Numbered from the stretch's first letter, positions 8,730 to 18,197 are shown. The stretch: 64,000 bases of DNA from Oceanospirillaceae bacterium (GCA_013215505.1 JABSQZ010000001.1:738881-802880); one strand, 5' to 3'. The notes: a model not told the origin generated them from the letters alone. Program-made: numbers and translations.

Positions 8730-10022
8730 CTACTTAACACCCTTATCTACCTCAATATCTTGATCGGGATAATCAGGGACAGGTTCAGATTCTGCTTGCA
8801 CCGCTCGATAAATTTCTCCAGAAGTAAAATACGATCCTGGGCGAGGGACAAACTGTCTCTTACTTCGCGGTCGATATTTGCGAATTCCGCTAATCTGGAT
8901 AACACTAAACACTCCAAGGATTGCGGCCCCAAAAGCCAAGGTGTCGAAGAGTCCTATTGGTCCATAATAACTGATTGCCCCAGCACTTAGCATAGGCCCT
9001 ATCACGGCTCCTATACTGTATGCCACAAGTAGGGCCCCTGCTGTTTGCATACGCTGGCCATTACCCGCCCAGTCATTCGCATGTGCAGCGGCTAATGAAT
9101 ATAACGTAAAGGCTAAACTTCCGTAGAGAAAGCTGCCTGCCAGCAGCGCCATTAATTCATAGTTATGCAGCACTTGCCAGCGCATCAATAAACAACTGCT
9201 GACTACCAATGCAGTAATTAACACTATCACTTTACGCCTATCAAAACGGTCAGATAATTTGCCTACTGGTGTTTGTAAAACTAAACCTCCACAGATTCCC
9301 AGCGACATAAACAGCACAATTTCATCATTAGCTAGGCCTATTTTCAACGCAAATAATGGCCCTATGGAATTAAAAGATGCTCCAAGGAACCCCGCGCACA
9401 TCGCACAGTAAAAGCCTACGGGGGTTCTTTTTAAAGTAGGCAGAAATTTCATAGGCTGAAGTGGCTCGGGAGTAGGTTCCGCGTTGTGGGTTAATGCAAC
9501 GGGTATAAGACATAGTGAAAAGCAGATAGAGGACATTACAAATAACTGATAGCCTCCTACTTCATGTAACAAAAGTAATAATTGCGCAGCACCAGCACCT
9601 AAATAGTTAATTACCATGTAGACAGCTAGCAAGCTACCCCGGTGTTTATTGTCCACCCCTGTGTTCAACCAACTTTCTGTCACCATAATTAGGCCTGCCA
9701 TTGCAAACCCAGTCATTACCCTAAACAAAAACCATGCTATAGGATCAATCCAGAGCATGTGGATTAAGGGGATGATAGAGATAATGGATGCAAGCACACT
9801 GAATGTTCGTATATAGCCTACACGATTTACAATAGAGGCACTGTAGCGAGCACCGAGGAATATTCCCACGTAATAGCCACTCATAATCAACCCTGTGGTA
9901 GTTGTTGAAAACCCCTCGAGAGAACTACGTAAGCTCAATAGTGTCATAAACAACCCACTACCCAGTAATAGACAACCATAGCTAAGTAATAGTGCACTCA
10001 CTTTTTTTAAAACTTGCTGCAT
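8730..10022 (-). CDS. MFS transporter (YcaD-like)
   Basis: The product (about 430 aa) has twelve predicted membrane segments in two halves, with the MFS loop motif GKLSDRFDRRKVIVL between segments 8 and 9 and the segment SGYYVGIFLGARYSASIVNRVGY at the first loop. The pattern, including MAGLIMVTESWLNTGVDNKHRG, fits the YcaD-like branch of inner-membrane transporters, whose substrates are largely unknown. I chose the ATG at 10022 (MQQVLKKVSAL) because AAGGGA lies about nine bases upstream; the frame also opens at 10031. It stands alone between two repeat copies with no regulator beside it. Confidence 0.85.
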   Translation of the reverse strand: MQQVLKKVSALLLSYGCLLLGSGLFMTLLSLRSSLEGFSTTTTGLIMSGYYVGIFLGARYSASIVNRVGYIRTFSVLASIISIIPLIHMLWIDPIAWFLFRVMTGFAMAGLIMVTESWLNTGVDNKHRGSLLAVYMVINYLGAGAAQLLLLLHEVGGYQLFVMSSICFSLCLIPVALTHNAEPTPEPLQPMKFLPTLKRTPVGFYCAMCAGFLGASFNSIGPLFALKIGLANDEIVLFMSLGICGGLVLQTPVGKLSDRFDRRKVIVLITALVVSSCLLMRWQVLHNYELMALLAGSFLYGSLAFTLYSLAAAHANDWAGNGQRMQTAGALLVAYSIGAVIGPMLSAGAISYYGPIGLFDTLAFGAAILGVFSVIQISGIRKYRPRSKRQFVPRPGSYFTSGEIYRAVQAESEPVPDYPDQDIEVDKGVK

Positions 10023-10232
10023 ATAGAGCATTCCCTTGTTTATTTTCCTTATCTACTAAAAGAAAAAACTCACCCTAAAGGTTATTTTAGAATTACAGAC
10101 TAGCTATAGACCTCAAATAAACTAATTTGCCAGCGGTGTTCTTGTGGTCGAGTAATAAAGTTTCATACCAAGTATTAAAGTATCATACTGAGTAATATAG
10201 TTTCATACTGGATGAGTACTGTTCGTGCTTAC

Positions 10233-10335
10233 AAGTGTCTGCAAATGGCCGACAGCCGTCATAGCGAACCGAAGATTCAGCGATGCCTGCCTGCCAGCCT
10301 GGTTAACGACAAAACCTGATACAAAGCAGACAGAG
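10233..10335 (+). repeat. Dispersed repeat copy 8 (type A)
   Basis: GTGTCTGCAAATGGCCGACA, GCCGTCATAGCGAACCGAAG, a diverged centre and CGACAAAACCTGATACAAAG. The 3' module is absent. It sits downstream of the autotransporter fragment; the rest of 10032-10404 shows three short repeats of about 19 bases around 10160-10212 (GTAATATAGTTTCATACTG type) and no gene. Confidence 0.75.
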
Positions 10336-10404
10336 GCGCTAGGGACTGACAAGGCCCTGATCGCGCCTTAAATATTATCTTTAATATTTTTGCTCCGGTT
10401 TAAT

Positions 10405-10797
10405 TCAAAAACTATATTCCAAACTAATTTGGCCATTAAAGTAATTTTCTTTGTCGCTGTCGCCAAACTCCACATCTACCAAAAGGGCTAAGTTATCTTG
10501 CTCGGCTATTCGTAGATTTATACCGGCAAAGCGGTTATTAACACTTCCATCACCGGCATTAGCATAACTAAACTGATTACCGGTAAGACTGACCTGCGTA
10601 TCATCATCATTACTGTGCCTTGAGCTCATACCCAATCTAAACTCAACCTCACTATTATTATTCAGTTGGTAGGCAGCTGCCATTTGTGCTCTTGTTGTCA
10701 ATACGCGTAATGTACGGCTATCGACCTTGAGGTTAGAGTTAGTAGTGCCTTGTTCTTGGTAACTATCTAACCATGCCATAGAGTAGTTAATCGTGGC
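10405..10797 (-). pseudogene. Autotransporter beta-barrel C-terminal fragment
   Basis: The frame ends with the outer-membrane signature GQISLEYSF (C-terminal aromatic) and contains alternating amphipathic strands such as SEVEFRLGMSS and NLALLVDVEFGD. This is typical of the last strands of an autotransporter barrel. The upstream side (SATINYSMAWLDSYQEQG) is cut at about 10797, where an IS91-type transposase fragment begins. The frame has lost its signal peptide and passenger. It would not be exported on its own. A possible N-terminal autotransporter stub lies at 21582-21758, but the two cannot be shown to belong together. Confidence 0.65.
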
Positions 10798-10946
10798 GGA
10801 TGGCCGCCCAGTACTTGAGTGCGACAGTTCTCGATGGCAGACATGACTTTCAGTTGTGCCAGAGAGATATGCCCTGCATGTGTAGAACGCCAGGCTTTAC
10901 CATGGGCACGGAAGATATCAGCCACTTCCAGAGTGGACTTGGACAT
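10798..10946 (-). pseudogene. IS91-family transposase, N-terminal fragment
   Basis: From ATG at 10946 the frame reads MSKSTLEVADIFRAHGKAWR and GHISLAQLKVMSAIENCRTQ. This is the segment that precedes the zinc-binding cysteines in IS91-type Y2 transposases. It is cut after about 50 codons at the junction with the autotransporter fragment. The same segment occurs at 27570-27717. Confidence 0.7.
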
Positions 10947-10956
10947 AACACTGGCT

Positions 10957-11835
10957 TCAAGTTTGCTGTTTTAAGGCATCTAGTGGGCTGCGTACCTCAC
11001 TGAGCAATGCTGTTGCCACTTGCGCATACAGTGCCGTTGTCTCCAGCTTTTTATGCCCTAGCAATACTTGAATCACCCGAATATCGACTTTGGCTTCCAG
11101 TAAATGAGTCGCGAAGCTGTGCCTTAAAGTGTGCATCGTAATGCGTTTGCTAATGCCGGCAGCAATGGCGGTCGCTTTACAGACACGACTTAATTGTCGG
11201 GTCGATATGTGCTGAGTAAGATTAGCCCTGGGAAATTACCAGCCAGCATGCAGGATCCTTTTCTTCGCGTGGGCGAAGCACCACCAATCCCGTAGCTGTT
11301 GCAACAATACCGGAGAGAGCAGTGCGTATCTGTCTTTGTGTCCCTTGCCCTGAGTCACGCGTATGGCCATGCGCTGGCTGTCTATGTCGCTAATTTTAAG
11401 TACCACAATCTCACCAATACGCAGCCCTGAACCATAGGCGATACTCAGTGCTGCTCGATATTTTGGCTGTTTAATGGCAGCCATAAAGCGTGCTATCTCA
11501 TCGCTATTTAAGATTTCAGGTAGACGCCTGGGGACTGGAATTGTGCTCATTTTTGCCAGTATCTTGTCTCGCTGTAAGGTCACTTCAAATAGAAATTTTA
11601 AGCCTGTGATAGTGGCATTAATGGTGATGGCGGAGACGCCTTGAGCAGCAAGCTGTAACTGAAACAGTCGTAGCTCTTCAGCCGTCGCTGTAGCGGGTGA
11701 GCGTTTTAAGAAACGCGCTAACTTGAGGCCCGCATTAACGTAGGTTCTCTGTGTTTTAGGCGCGAGTTTACGCATAGTCATATCATCGATCATGCGCTGA
11801 CGTAGTGGGCTAATCAGTTGAGTGGGAATACTCAT
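10957..11835 (-). pseudogene. XerC-like tyrosine recombinase of an IS91-type element, broken
   Basis: The N-terminal SAM-like domain (RQRMIDDMTMRKLAPKTQRT) and the catalytic domain with the first arginine (GSGLRIGEIVVL) and lysine (QGKGHKDRYALLS) are intact up to residue 199. There, HAGW is followed by TAA (11236-11238). The rest, with the H-R-H-Y residues (HTLRHSFATHLLEAK, LLGHKKLETTALYAQ), continues to 10957 in a shifted or interrupted frame. The change looks like a small indel at a GW(L)FP position. It cannot make a full recombinase. Confidence 0.8.
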
Positions 11836-11958
11836 GCTATTTACTCCTATCTTAGACGGGGCATTCTGCCCCTGTTCTAGGATAAGAGATTGCTAATAGG
11901 CTTGGGTAATATGGAGGTGTAGAAGTTGGCACCATTACCGCGATAGCGGTTTAGTCCA

Positions 11959-12477
11959 TTGGCCGTGAACTGCCTCATGCAGTCCCAATGTAAAAGACGG
12001 AGGTTACTCTAAGGGGCTTTAAGATTTGGAGCAAGAATCTGTGAGGTCATTTAGGTTCCAGCGCAGCCGTATGGACCCTCTGGTTACCTAGAACCACACT
12101 AAGCCAATTTTAACCATCATTTGCCCACTTTTTACCATCAATTTGCTGAGTTCCTTCCTGACCGTAGGAAACACAAGCCTCCTCATTAAACGCCTTGTCC
12201 GTTCATTTAACCTGTATACCCAAAATTTCCAATTGAAGGACTTGTCGACTTTGGTGGAGGTTGTGATCTTTTTACTGAATTGGTGTTAGTGGCAGAATAT
12301 TAACTGTAATCGACACTGAGGCGTCAAGGACGGTTGGTGTCTTCGCCTTGACAGATGATGGAGCAGAAGAGGTGTGCGCTAGGTACTACTGGCTAGCTGT
12401 GGCTAGATAGGAGTTGTAAGTAAAGTAAAAAATGTCAGGTAGCAAGCTTAGCGTTTGCCCAGAAATGTCCAATATGA
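11959..12477 (+). other. Intergenic stretch after IS91 remnant
   Basis: I see no convincing gene, repeat copy or strong terminator here. It contains a direct echo TTTTAACCATCATTTGCCCA / TTTTTACCATCAATTTG (12111-12145), possibly part of the element's end. Confidence 0.35.
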
Positions 12478-12564
12478 TTACGACATAATACTATAGAACA
12501 TATATAAAGTTATAAGAACTATCGAGATACTTACAGTTGCATCAAGCCACTCTAGTTTATTCAT
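12478..12564 (-). CDS. Small single-span membrane protein (28 aa)
   Basis: The frame reads MNKLEWLDATVSISIVLITL and ends YMFYSIMS. It is one hydrophobic helix with a charged N-terminus. Its ATG overlaps the TGA of the preceding 44-codon frame (ATGA), and GGAGG lies at ideal distance within that frame (ATGGAGGATAAGCG). The overlap and ribosome site suggest translational coupling. It resembles in size the small subunits that attach to membrane complexes, but no family is recognised and no partner complex is adjacent. Confidence 0.45.
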   Translation of the reverse strand: MNKLEWLDATVSISIVLITLYMFYSIMS

Positions 12565-12695
12565 CGCTTATCCTCCATCAGTTCTTTATCCTGTAATGCC
12601 TGACTGAAATTCTTTTCAGCAAACTTAAATATAGTTAATACTTTCCAAGAAATAATGGAAGAAATTGGGATTTTCATCATTCCTAACTGGCTCAT
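12561..12695 (-). CDS. Small hypothetical protein (44 aa)
   Basis: The frame starts MSQLGMMKIPISSIISWKVL and ends ALQDKELMEDKR. It has a moderately hydrophobic first half and a charged, helical second half. Its stop overlaps the start of the downstream 28-aa membrane protein. There is no strong ribosome site at the first ATG; the in-frame ATGs at 12680 and 12677 are alternatives. Support comes mainly from the coupling arrangement. Confidence 0.35.
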   Translation of the reverse strand: MSQLGMMKIPISSIISWKVLTIFKFAEKNFSQALQDKELMEDKR

Positions 12696-12751
12696 ATAAA
12701 AAGCAGAGGGGAACTGGTCATGAAATTATGGGGGATTACCAGTGGTAATGA

Positions 12752-12916
12752 AAGCGTCTGCAATTGGCCGGTACCGTCGATTACAAATCACAGATACAAC
12801 GCTAGGTAATCGAATCCTGGTACTGCCAGGTCCTGACACATAGCTGCCGTTTTAACGTACCTGATAAAAGGTACTTTGAGAACCAAATATGCGTCTAGAA
12901 AACTAGGGACTTATCA
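12752..12916 (+). repeat. Dispersed repeat copy 9 (type B, full length, best example)
   Basis: GCGTCTGCAATTGGCCGGTA, then GATTACAAATCACAGATACA, CCTGGTACTGCCAGGTCCTG, ACACATAGCTGCCGTTTTAA, GAACCAAATATGCGTCTAGA and ACTAGGGACTTATCA. All modules are present. The remaining gap to 13208 probably holds the LysR promoter; I see no gene. Confidence 0.9.
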
Positions 12917-13208
12917 ATAGTAAAGTTTGTTGATGTCCAATATCTCTCATCAAAACATTAATACATGACAATTTGGAAGCACTGACATTTTTACAATGAC
13001 TATTATTGTACGAATCAAATTGGGGTATAAAGATTTTACCGAATGGTAAGCTTCCAGAAGTCAAACTAATAATGTACTATTGATTCAATTAAAACAGCAT
13101 GTTAAGTAAAGAAATCAAACTAATCTCCTGGTTAATTAAAATGCTAATCACGGAATTTCAATCATTCCAAATCAGCATGTATAAAAATTTAGAATAGGGA
13201 TAACAAAC

Positions 13209-14111
13209 ATGAACAAGCTGATTGAAATGGAGATATTTGTTCAGGTCGTCGATGCAGGCAGCCTTGTAGCTGCGGCCAGGAGGCTTCGCCGCAATCCATC
13301 ATCGGTAAGTAAGGTCATTAGTACACTTGAAGATCGACTGGGGGTCCGTTTGCTGACGCGGACGACACGCAATATAACGCTAACCGTTGCAGGAGGAGAC
13401 TTTTTTGAACTTTGTAAAGCCATTCTCATCAACATTGAAGAAGCAGAAGAAGCTGCTACTGATCGCAATAGAGAACCACAAGGACGACTGCGTGTTGTTG
13501 GTATGGATGTATGTTCACCAAATATTCTTCTTCCCTTGGTCGAGGGCTTTCTCACCCTTTATCCTAGCATCCAAATAGACATTAATCAGGCAGAGTCTTT
13601 CCCAAATATGGTTGCCGCTGATATGGATGTAGCATTGCATATAGGTGAGATTACATCAAAGGGGCTAGAATGCGTGAAATTGACACCCAGTCGCCGCCTG
13701 ATTTGTGCGTCGCCAGAATATATCGCAACCCATGGACCTCCCCAGTCATTAGCCAGTCTTGCAGAGCACAATTGTATTGGGTTTATTAGTGCGAGCCCCC
13801 AATTCAACAATTGGGAACTCAGTCGTGATGGACAAACCGAAAAATTTCAGCCTTCAGGAATTTTAGTCGCCAGTACTGCTCAGTTGATTCGCCAGGCGGC
13901 GCTGTCTGGTTGGGGAATATGTCAGCTCTCAGATTTCATCATCGGCCAGGATATTCAAGAGGGCCGGTTGGTCGTATTATTCCCTGAACAACTGGACATT
14001 ATCACAAATTATGTTTGTGCGATTTATCCTCGTAAAAAGAGGATCCCGAAAAAAACACTAGCCTTCGTCGAATATCTAAAAGAACAATTATCAATGGGCC
14101 AGATTGAATGA
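13209..14111 (+). CDS. LysR-family transcriptional regulator (intact paralogue)
   Basis: The product is 300 aa, normal for the family. The winged HTH is at residues 1-60 (MNKLIEMEIFVQVVDAGSLV, then RRNPSSVSKVISTLEDRLGV). The effector domain follows from about residue 88 (PQGRLRVVGMDVCSPNILLP) to LKEQLSMGQIE. It is the intact version of the gene found broken at 2706-3605 and as a remnant at 19325-19476. ATAGGGATAACAAAC precedes the ATG. Like the broken copy it is followed after about 45 bases by a dispersed repeat and then a periplasmic-binding-protein gene. The target operon is unknown; it acts in the cytoplasm as a DNA-binding tetramer or dimer by family analogy. Confidence 0.9.
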   Translation: MNKLIEMEIFVQVVDAGSLVAAARRLRRNPSSVSKVISTLEDRLGVRLLTRTTRNITLTVAGGDFFELCKAILINIEEAEEAATDRNREPQGRLRVVGMDVCSPNILLPLVEGFLTLYPSIQIDINQAESFPNMVAADMDVALHIGEITSKGLECVKLTPSRRLICASPEYIATHGPPQSLASLAEHNCIGFISASPQFNNWELSRDGQTEKFQPSGILVASTAQLIRQAALSGWGICQLSDFIIGQDIQEGRLVVLFPEQLDIITNYVCAIYPRKKRIPKKTLAFVEYLKEQLSMGQIE

Positions 14112-14157
14112 CCATCCCAAATAAACCTCGAACATTTTAAATTTTATTAAGATCAAC

Positions 14158-14190
14158 AATGTCTGCAATTGGCCGACAGTCGCCTCATGA
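14158..14190 (+). repeat. Dispersed repeat copy 10 (5' fragment)
   Basis: AATGTCTGCAATTGGCCGAC followed by AGTCGCCTCATGA, then the match ends. It begins 46 bases after the LysR stop, the same placement as the copy after the LysR pseudogene. Confidence 0.75.
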
Positions 14191-14329
14191 CCCATACTCC
14201 GGAACTGACAAAAAGAAACATTTCAATAAGGTTCATATTTAGTATATGCCTATTCAAAAACTGGCTCCAATGAATCAAAAAAAGATATTAATTTGGTGGG
14301 TAGGTTGTTGAAAGAGATGGTACATATTT

Positions 14330-15064
14330 TTAATTTTCTTGAGAAAAAATAATATAAGGCTGCCAATCCGTATATTCATTATTCCACTGGCCTGCTATTG
14401 CTTTATACTTTCCATATGCCTTGAGATTATTTATGCCTTCTTGCAGCGCCTTATCGACCATACCGTTCTTATTACCCAATTTGAACACTGCCTTAACTTT
14501 AAACATGCCAAACAAGGTTCTTCGAATATTTGAGAGCTTCAATCTTCTTATAATTGGGTCGATCGAGTTTTCCGCAAATATAAATCCGTCTGCACGACCT
14601 CTATCTATCATTCTTATAGCGCTTGTTAAATCAAATACTGCCGTAGTTGGGAAGTCAAATAATGCCTGGTGGGCCCCATCTGTCAAAATTTTATAATCGC
14701 TAATCAATTCAATATTTATCGGAGGTTTATCAGCCCGTGTATATAAAACAAAAGGTAGCTTCCAAAAAGTTGTATTTGATAACTCGTATTTTAACTTTAT
14801 TTTCTTCGCAAATGGACTTTCTATGATAGGAAAATGAAAGTCATGATTTCCCTTGATAGCATTATATATAGATCGCTTAAATGGATATAATTCCAACTGA
14901 AACTTAACTCCAGCGGCCTTTAGGATACTACTTAAGGCTGCTGGAATAGGGGCTGTAAGTGAGTCGGAGCGTGACGGGATGATGGCCACTGAAACTTTAA
15001 TTGTGTCTGCAAAAACACTAAATGATGTTAAGAATAAGAATATAGGGACGAAACAAATTCTCAT
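14330..15064 (-). CDS. Periplasmic substrate-binding-like protein (SBP family 3)
   Basis: A cleavable signal peptide (MRICFVPIFLFLTSFSVFA) is followed by DTIKVSVAIIPSRSDS and the family 3 element FKRSIYNAIKGNHDFHFPII. The 244-aa length fits the smaller members. AAGGAGAGCATA precedes the ATG, a good ribosome site. No permease or ATPase gene is near, so it is an orphan binding protein. It is one of three such orphans in the window (also 4175 and 31808), each flanked by dispersed repeats. The ligand is unknown. Confidence 0.75.
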   Translation of the reverse strand: MRICFVPIFLFLTSFSVFADTIKVSVAIIPSRSDSLTAPIPAALSSILKAAGVKFQLELYPFKRSIYNAIKGNHDFHFPIIESPFAKKIKLKYELSNTTFWKLPFVLYTRADKPPINIELISDYKILTDGAHQALFDFPTTAVFDLTSAIRMIDRGRADGFIFAENSIDPIIRRLKLSNIRRTLFGMFKVKAVFKLGNKNGMVDKALQEGINNLKAYGKYKAIAGQWNNEYTDWQPYIIFSQEN

Positions 15065-15284
15065 TATGCTCTCCTTAAACGATTGTTTTTCAATCGAAGA
15101 ACAATATCTTCAGGCTATTAGAACCACGAAATTGCTTAGTTCTACTATTAGCCACGGCATTGCACTGTCCTTATCTATGATCCCATAATGTTATATTACT
15201 CATCTTCGTCCAATAAAAAATAGTCTTATATTCTCTATACCGGCCGCGTTTAAGTTATCAGAGATAGCTCCTACTATTCACCTG

Positions 15285-15464
15285 AGGTCTTGCATTTGGC
15301 CTCTGTCCACTATTGACCGTTAGCGTAGATTGACAATGGTTCCTACCACACTAGATAATCAGCCTAGGGAACTGGAACATCTGACACACAGCGGACGTTT
15401 TAACGGACCTGATAATAGGCACTTTGAGAACCAAATATACGTCTAGTAAACGGGCTTCTTACCA
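15285..15464 (+). repeat. Dispersed repeat copy 11 (diverged 5', full 3' module)
   Basis: The 5' half is diverged (TCTTGCATTTGGCC), the middle keeps ATAATCAGCCTAGGG, and the 3' half is well kept: CAGCGGACGTTTTAACGGAC, ACTTTGAGAACCAAATATAC and a GTCTAGTAAACGGGC end. The rest of 15065-15863 shows only the short repeat at 15793. Confidence 0.75.
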
Positions 15465-15792
15465 TGGTGTTGCTTGGGCCAAATTAGATTTATTTCTATG
15501 TCTCACCTTCAATGCCACTGCTATGATTACGTTAATGTCTAGGTCATAAATACTAATAGAATATATGTTTTATTGGGTTCAGATACTGACAGGAAGTATA
15601 TCGAAATTAGTACGAACTACGGCAGGCACTTTATATTTTCCATCCATAGCATGTCGATTGGGGTGGCAATGCTCGAGTGGAAATTATTGGCTAGTTTCAG
15701 TTTAATGACAGCCCTATCTCCGGTCGATGAGAGAGGGATCGATCTATAGCAGCTGGACACTATCCCCCGTATGAAATAATAGAGCGTAAGTT

Positions 15793-15840
15793 AATTCAAG
15801 CAGCTCTTAACTGACTGTCCGTGGAAACGGGGTAGAACCA
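15793..15840 (+). repeat. Short dispersed repeat B, copy 1
   Basis: GCTCTTAACTGACTGTCC, then GTGGAAACGGGGTAGAACCA, nearly identical to 32944-32988. Both lie upstream of genes for exported proteins (24 bases upstream here). Confidence 0.65.
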
Positions 15841-15863
15841 TCTATAAGTGTAGGGGTTATAAG

Positions 15864-16826
15864 ATGAACCTATTCTTCTTTAATAAGATCGTAATCACTA
15901 TCGGTTGTGTTGTTTGCATATTTTTCAATGTTCATACTAGCGCTAGTAACCAATGCATAGGGGTTGTACTATCCGGCAGCAGCAGAATTAGTGGTGATTT
16001 TTGGGGGCTACTTAGCAGTGGAGCAATGGCTGCTGGTCGCGAGCTGGGTGTCAAAATCCATCTGCGTGGTACTTACGATGAAAATAACCTCAATGGACAA
16101 AAACTTCTGATTGAATTGATGCTAAAGCGTGGGTGTGGGGGCTTAGTGATTACACCTAACTCAAAACTTCGCCATTTGGATGTGACACGTCTAAAGAGCC
16201 TGGGCATACCTACGGTCTATATAGATAGAAAGATGGATGGTGATGTGGTCAGTGTGATCAAAACAAATAACTTTGCCGCGGGAGAATTAGCTGGCAAAGA
16301 AATGGTAAAAAGGCTTAAAGGCAGTGGCAGGGTTGCCATATTTAGGCTATCCCCCGACATTGTTTCTACCAGTGCTAGAGAAGCGGGTTTCATCAAACAA
16401 GTGCGGGCTGCTGGTCTGAAAATAGTGCTAGATCAATACTTGAGTGGCGGTATAGGCACAGGTAGGGTCATTGCACAACAAGTGCTGCAAGAAAGAGATG
16501 ACATAGACGCCATTTTTACCCCTAATGAAACGACAAGTCTAAGTGTGCTCAAAGTATTGCAAAAGCTTAACAGAGCTGGAGAAATAATGCACATAGGCTT
16601 TGATTCCAACAAACATATGATTCAGTCGCTACGCAATGGTCACATGCAAGGATTTGTGATTCAGAGACCTTACTTGATGGGTTATATGGGGGTGAATACA
16701 GTATATGACGCGATGCGAGGGGCAAAAGTAGCACCTAGTATTGAGACCCCGGCCTCTTTTATTAGTATCGAAAATATTCATGAGTTAACGGGTAGTTCGA
16801 ATATGGAAGAAAAGGGTGCTGATTGA
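15864..16826 (+). CDS. Periplasmic sugar-binding-like protein (LacI/ribose-binding type)
   Basis: A signal peptide (MNLFFFNKIVITIGCVVCIF to about residue 28) precedes a type I periplasmic binding fold. Recognisable segments are CIGVVLSGSSRISGDFWGLL, the VITPNS/VYIDRKMDG hinge region and AIFTPNETTSLSVLKVLQ. The product, 320 aa, matches ribose- or galactose-binding proteins in size. There are no ABC transporter genes beside it, so it may serve a distant transporter or a sensor. TAGGGGTTATAAG lies before the ATG. The ligand is unknown. Confidence 0.8.
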   Translation: MNLFFFNKIVITIGCVVCIFFNVHTSASNQCIGVVLSGSSRISGDFWGLLSSGAMAAGRELGVKIHLRGTYDENNLNGQKLLIELMLKRGCGGLVITPNSKLRHLDVTRLKSLGIPTVYIDRKMDGDVVSVIKTNNFAAGELAGKEMVKRLKGSGRVAIFRLSPDIVSTSAREAGFIKQVRAAGLKIVLDQYLSGGIGTGRVIAQQVLQERDDIDAIFTPNETTSLSVLKVLQKLNRAGEIMHIGFDSNKHMIQSLRNGHMQGFVIQRPYLMGYMGVNTVYDAMRGAKVAPSIETPASFISIENIHELTGSSNMEEKGAD

Positions 16827-17083
16827 AACAGCGTTTTGTTTGCTGCACAACATTGTAATTAAATTAGGTTATAACTGCATTGTACTTCGCATAAGTGTTA
16901 GCACAGAAAAGTGTATTCGATAAAAGAGGGATCACTTGATAGCCTAATTATAAATAAATCCATTTTGCAAAAAACTTCCTTGGTTAAATATAACTAATAT
17001 CTTGGATAAGCTAATGTCGTACCCTCTACTGAATGTATGTAAACCTAATAGTGGAAAAAGTTGCTGGCTGAAATATAGAGGAT

Positions 17084-17176
17084 AATAGCCGCTCTTGGCC
17101 GACAGTCGCCATAGCTAACAGAAGATTCAGAGCTTGCAAGTCAGCTTGAGTAACGTCAAGACAACACATAGCAGAC
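17084..17176 (+). repeat. Dispersed repeat copy 12 (type A, no 3' module)
   Basis: AATAGCCGCTCTTGGCCGAC, AGTCGCCATAGCTAACAGAA, GCTTGCAAGTCAGCTTGAG and a remnant AACACATAGCAGACG. It forms one border of the GC-richer dioxygenase/LysR block. The rest of 16827-17309 holds no gene I can support. Confidence 0.8.
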
Positions 17177-17309
17177 GCTTGCTTCTTGGCGATAGCACCT
17201 CAATTTGGCGTCAGTTTTAGCGAGTTTGATCATTTTAAGAGCCGAGCAGCATTTCATTGTTCGTATTAGTGTCATTTGCTCGGCTATCAGTAGGGAAAAC
17301 AGAAAGTGC

Positions 17310-18197
17310 TCAGTCTCGTAGATTATCCAATCGAGTTACTTCCAGGGTTTCCGCTTCAAGGTGTGAATCGAGGCAGCGCCCGAAAAGCTTCAATTTCCGG
17401 CTTGCCTTCGAAATCACATTCGGACTCTCGGTATAGCCAAAAATCGCCATATAGCGCGACCGCTGACCTTCCACTGGCGTTACCCGATGCAAGGCATAGC
17501 GACCCTTAAAGATTTGCAGATCTCCAGGGTTCAGTGGTAGAGCGATTACATCCTTTTCCCCTCCCTCCATAACGGCGGCGACGGCATCATAATTTTCGGA
17601 CTCAGCATTTCGGATGGCGGGAGCGTATTCGAAAACACCGCCGCCTGTGGATTGTTGCAGCATCAAGGAGATGGTGAATTCATTGGTGTCGAAGTGCCAG
17701 GGAAAGGTTTCGCCGCCCTCCTGAATGTTGATCAGGTATCCCGACATGGGGTCAGCATAGTGGTATAGCTGTTTCAGTCCCAGACAGTCTCGTACGAAAT
17801 TAAGCAGTTCCATTCGCGAAAAAAGCCGATCGACCCAATCACCTTCGGCAAAGCGATCTCGGCAAAGGAAAGCGTTCTTACGGTAGTGGAATTGTCGAAC
17901 CGGGTGTTCATCTGGCAGGGTTTCATCGTCTTCCGATAAATAGGGGTTTTGCCAATCGGCGGTCTTGTCCACCTGCGATAAACGCTCGACGACTTCACCG
18001 GTCATTGCAACTAAAGCCTCAGAATTGATGAAGGCTGGTAGCCTCGCACAACCGGTTTCGGCGAGCTGTTGCCGGCAGGATTTAACCAGATTGGCGCGCA
18101 CCGGGTCGTTTGGTTTGTCGATAGGGTAACGCTCGAGGTCGAAGAATACTCCAGGACTTTCCTCGGCGATTGCGCTTGATTTTTGCTCTGCTATCAT
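17310..18197 (-). CDS. Fe(II)/2-oxoglutarate-dependent dioxygenase family protein
   Basis: The 295-aa product carries the facial-triad motif HxD in FPWHFDTNEFTISLM, the distal histidine in GRYALHRVTPVEG and a following arginine (QRSRYMAIFGY) suited to bind 2-oxoglutarate. There is no signal peptide, so it would act in the cytoplasm, oxidising a small molecule; the substrate is not evident. It is divergent from a GcvA-type LysR gene at 18421, which probably controls it. Base composition is visibly GC-richer than the surroundings, and the pair lies between repeat copy 12 and a truncated LysR remnant. This suggests arrival by transfer. Confidence 0.8.
   Translation of the reverse strand: MIAEQKSSAIAEESPGVFFDLERYPIDKPNDPVRANLVKSCRQQLAETGCARLPAFINSEALVAMTGEVVERLSQVDKTADWQNPYLSEDDETLPDEHPVRQFHYRKNAFLCRDRFAEGDWVDRLFSRMELLNFVRDCLGLKQLYHYADPMSGYLINIQEGGETFPWHFDTNEFTISLMLQQSTGGGVFEYAPAIRNAESENYDAVAAVMEGGEKDVIALPLNPGDLQIFKGRYALHRVTPVEGQRSRYMAIFGYTESPNVISKASRKLKLFGRCLDSHLEAETLEVTRLDNLRD

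Larger units (their letters stand above)
10798..11958 (-). mobile_element. IS91-family element remnant (copy 1)
   Basis: It contains a transposase N-terminal fragment (10798-10946), a broken tyrosine recombinase (10957-11835) and an upstream segment up to TAGCGGTTTAGTCC (11945-11958), a string also found at the edge of the second remnant (28029-28042). Elements of the IS91 group that carry an accessory XerC-like integrase ahead of the transposase are known. Most of the transposase is missing: the element is cut at 10797 against an autotransporter gene. Confidence 0.7.
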
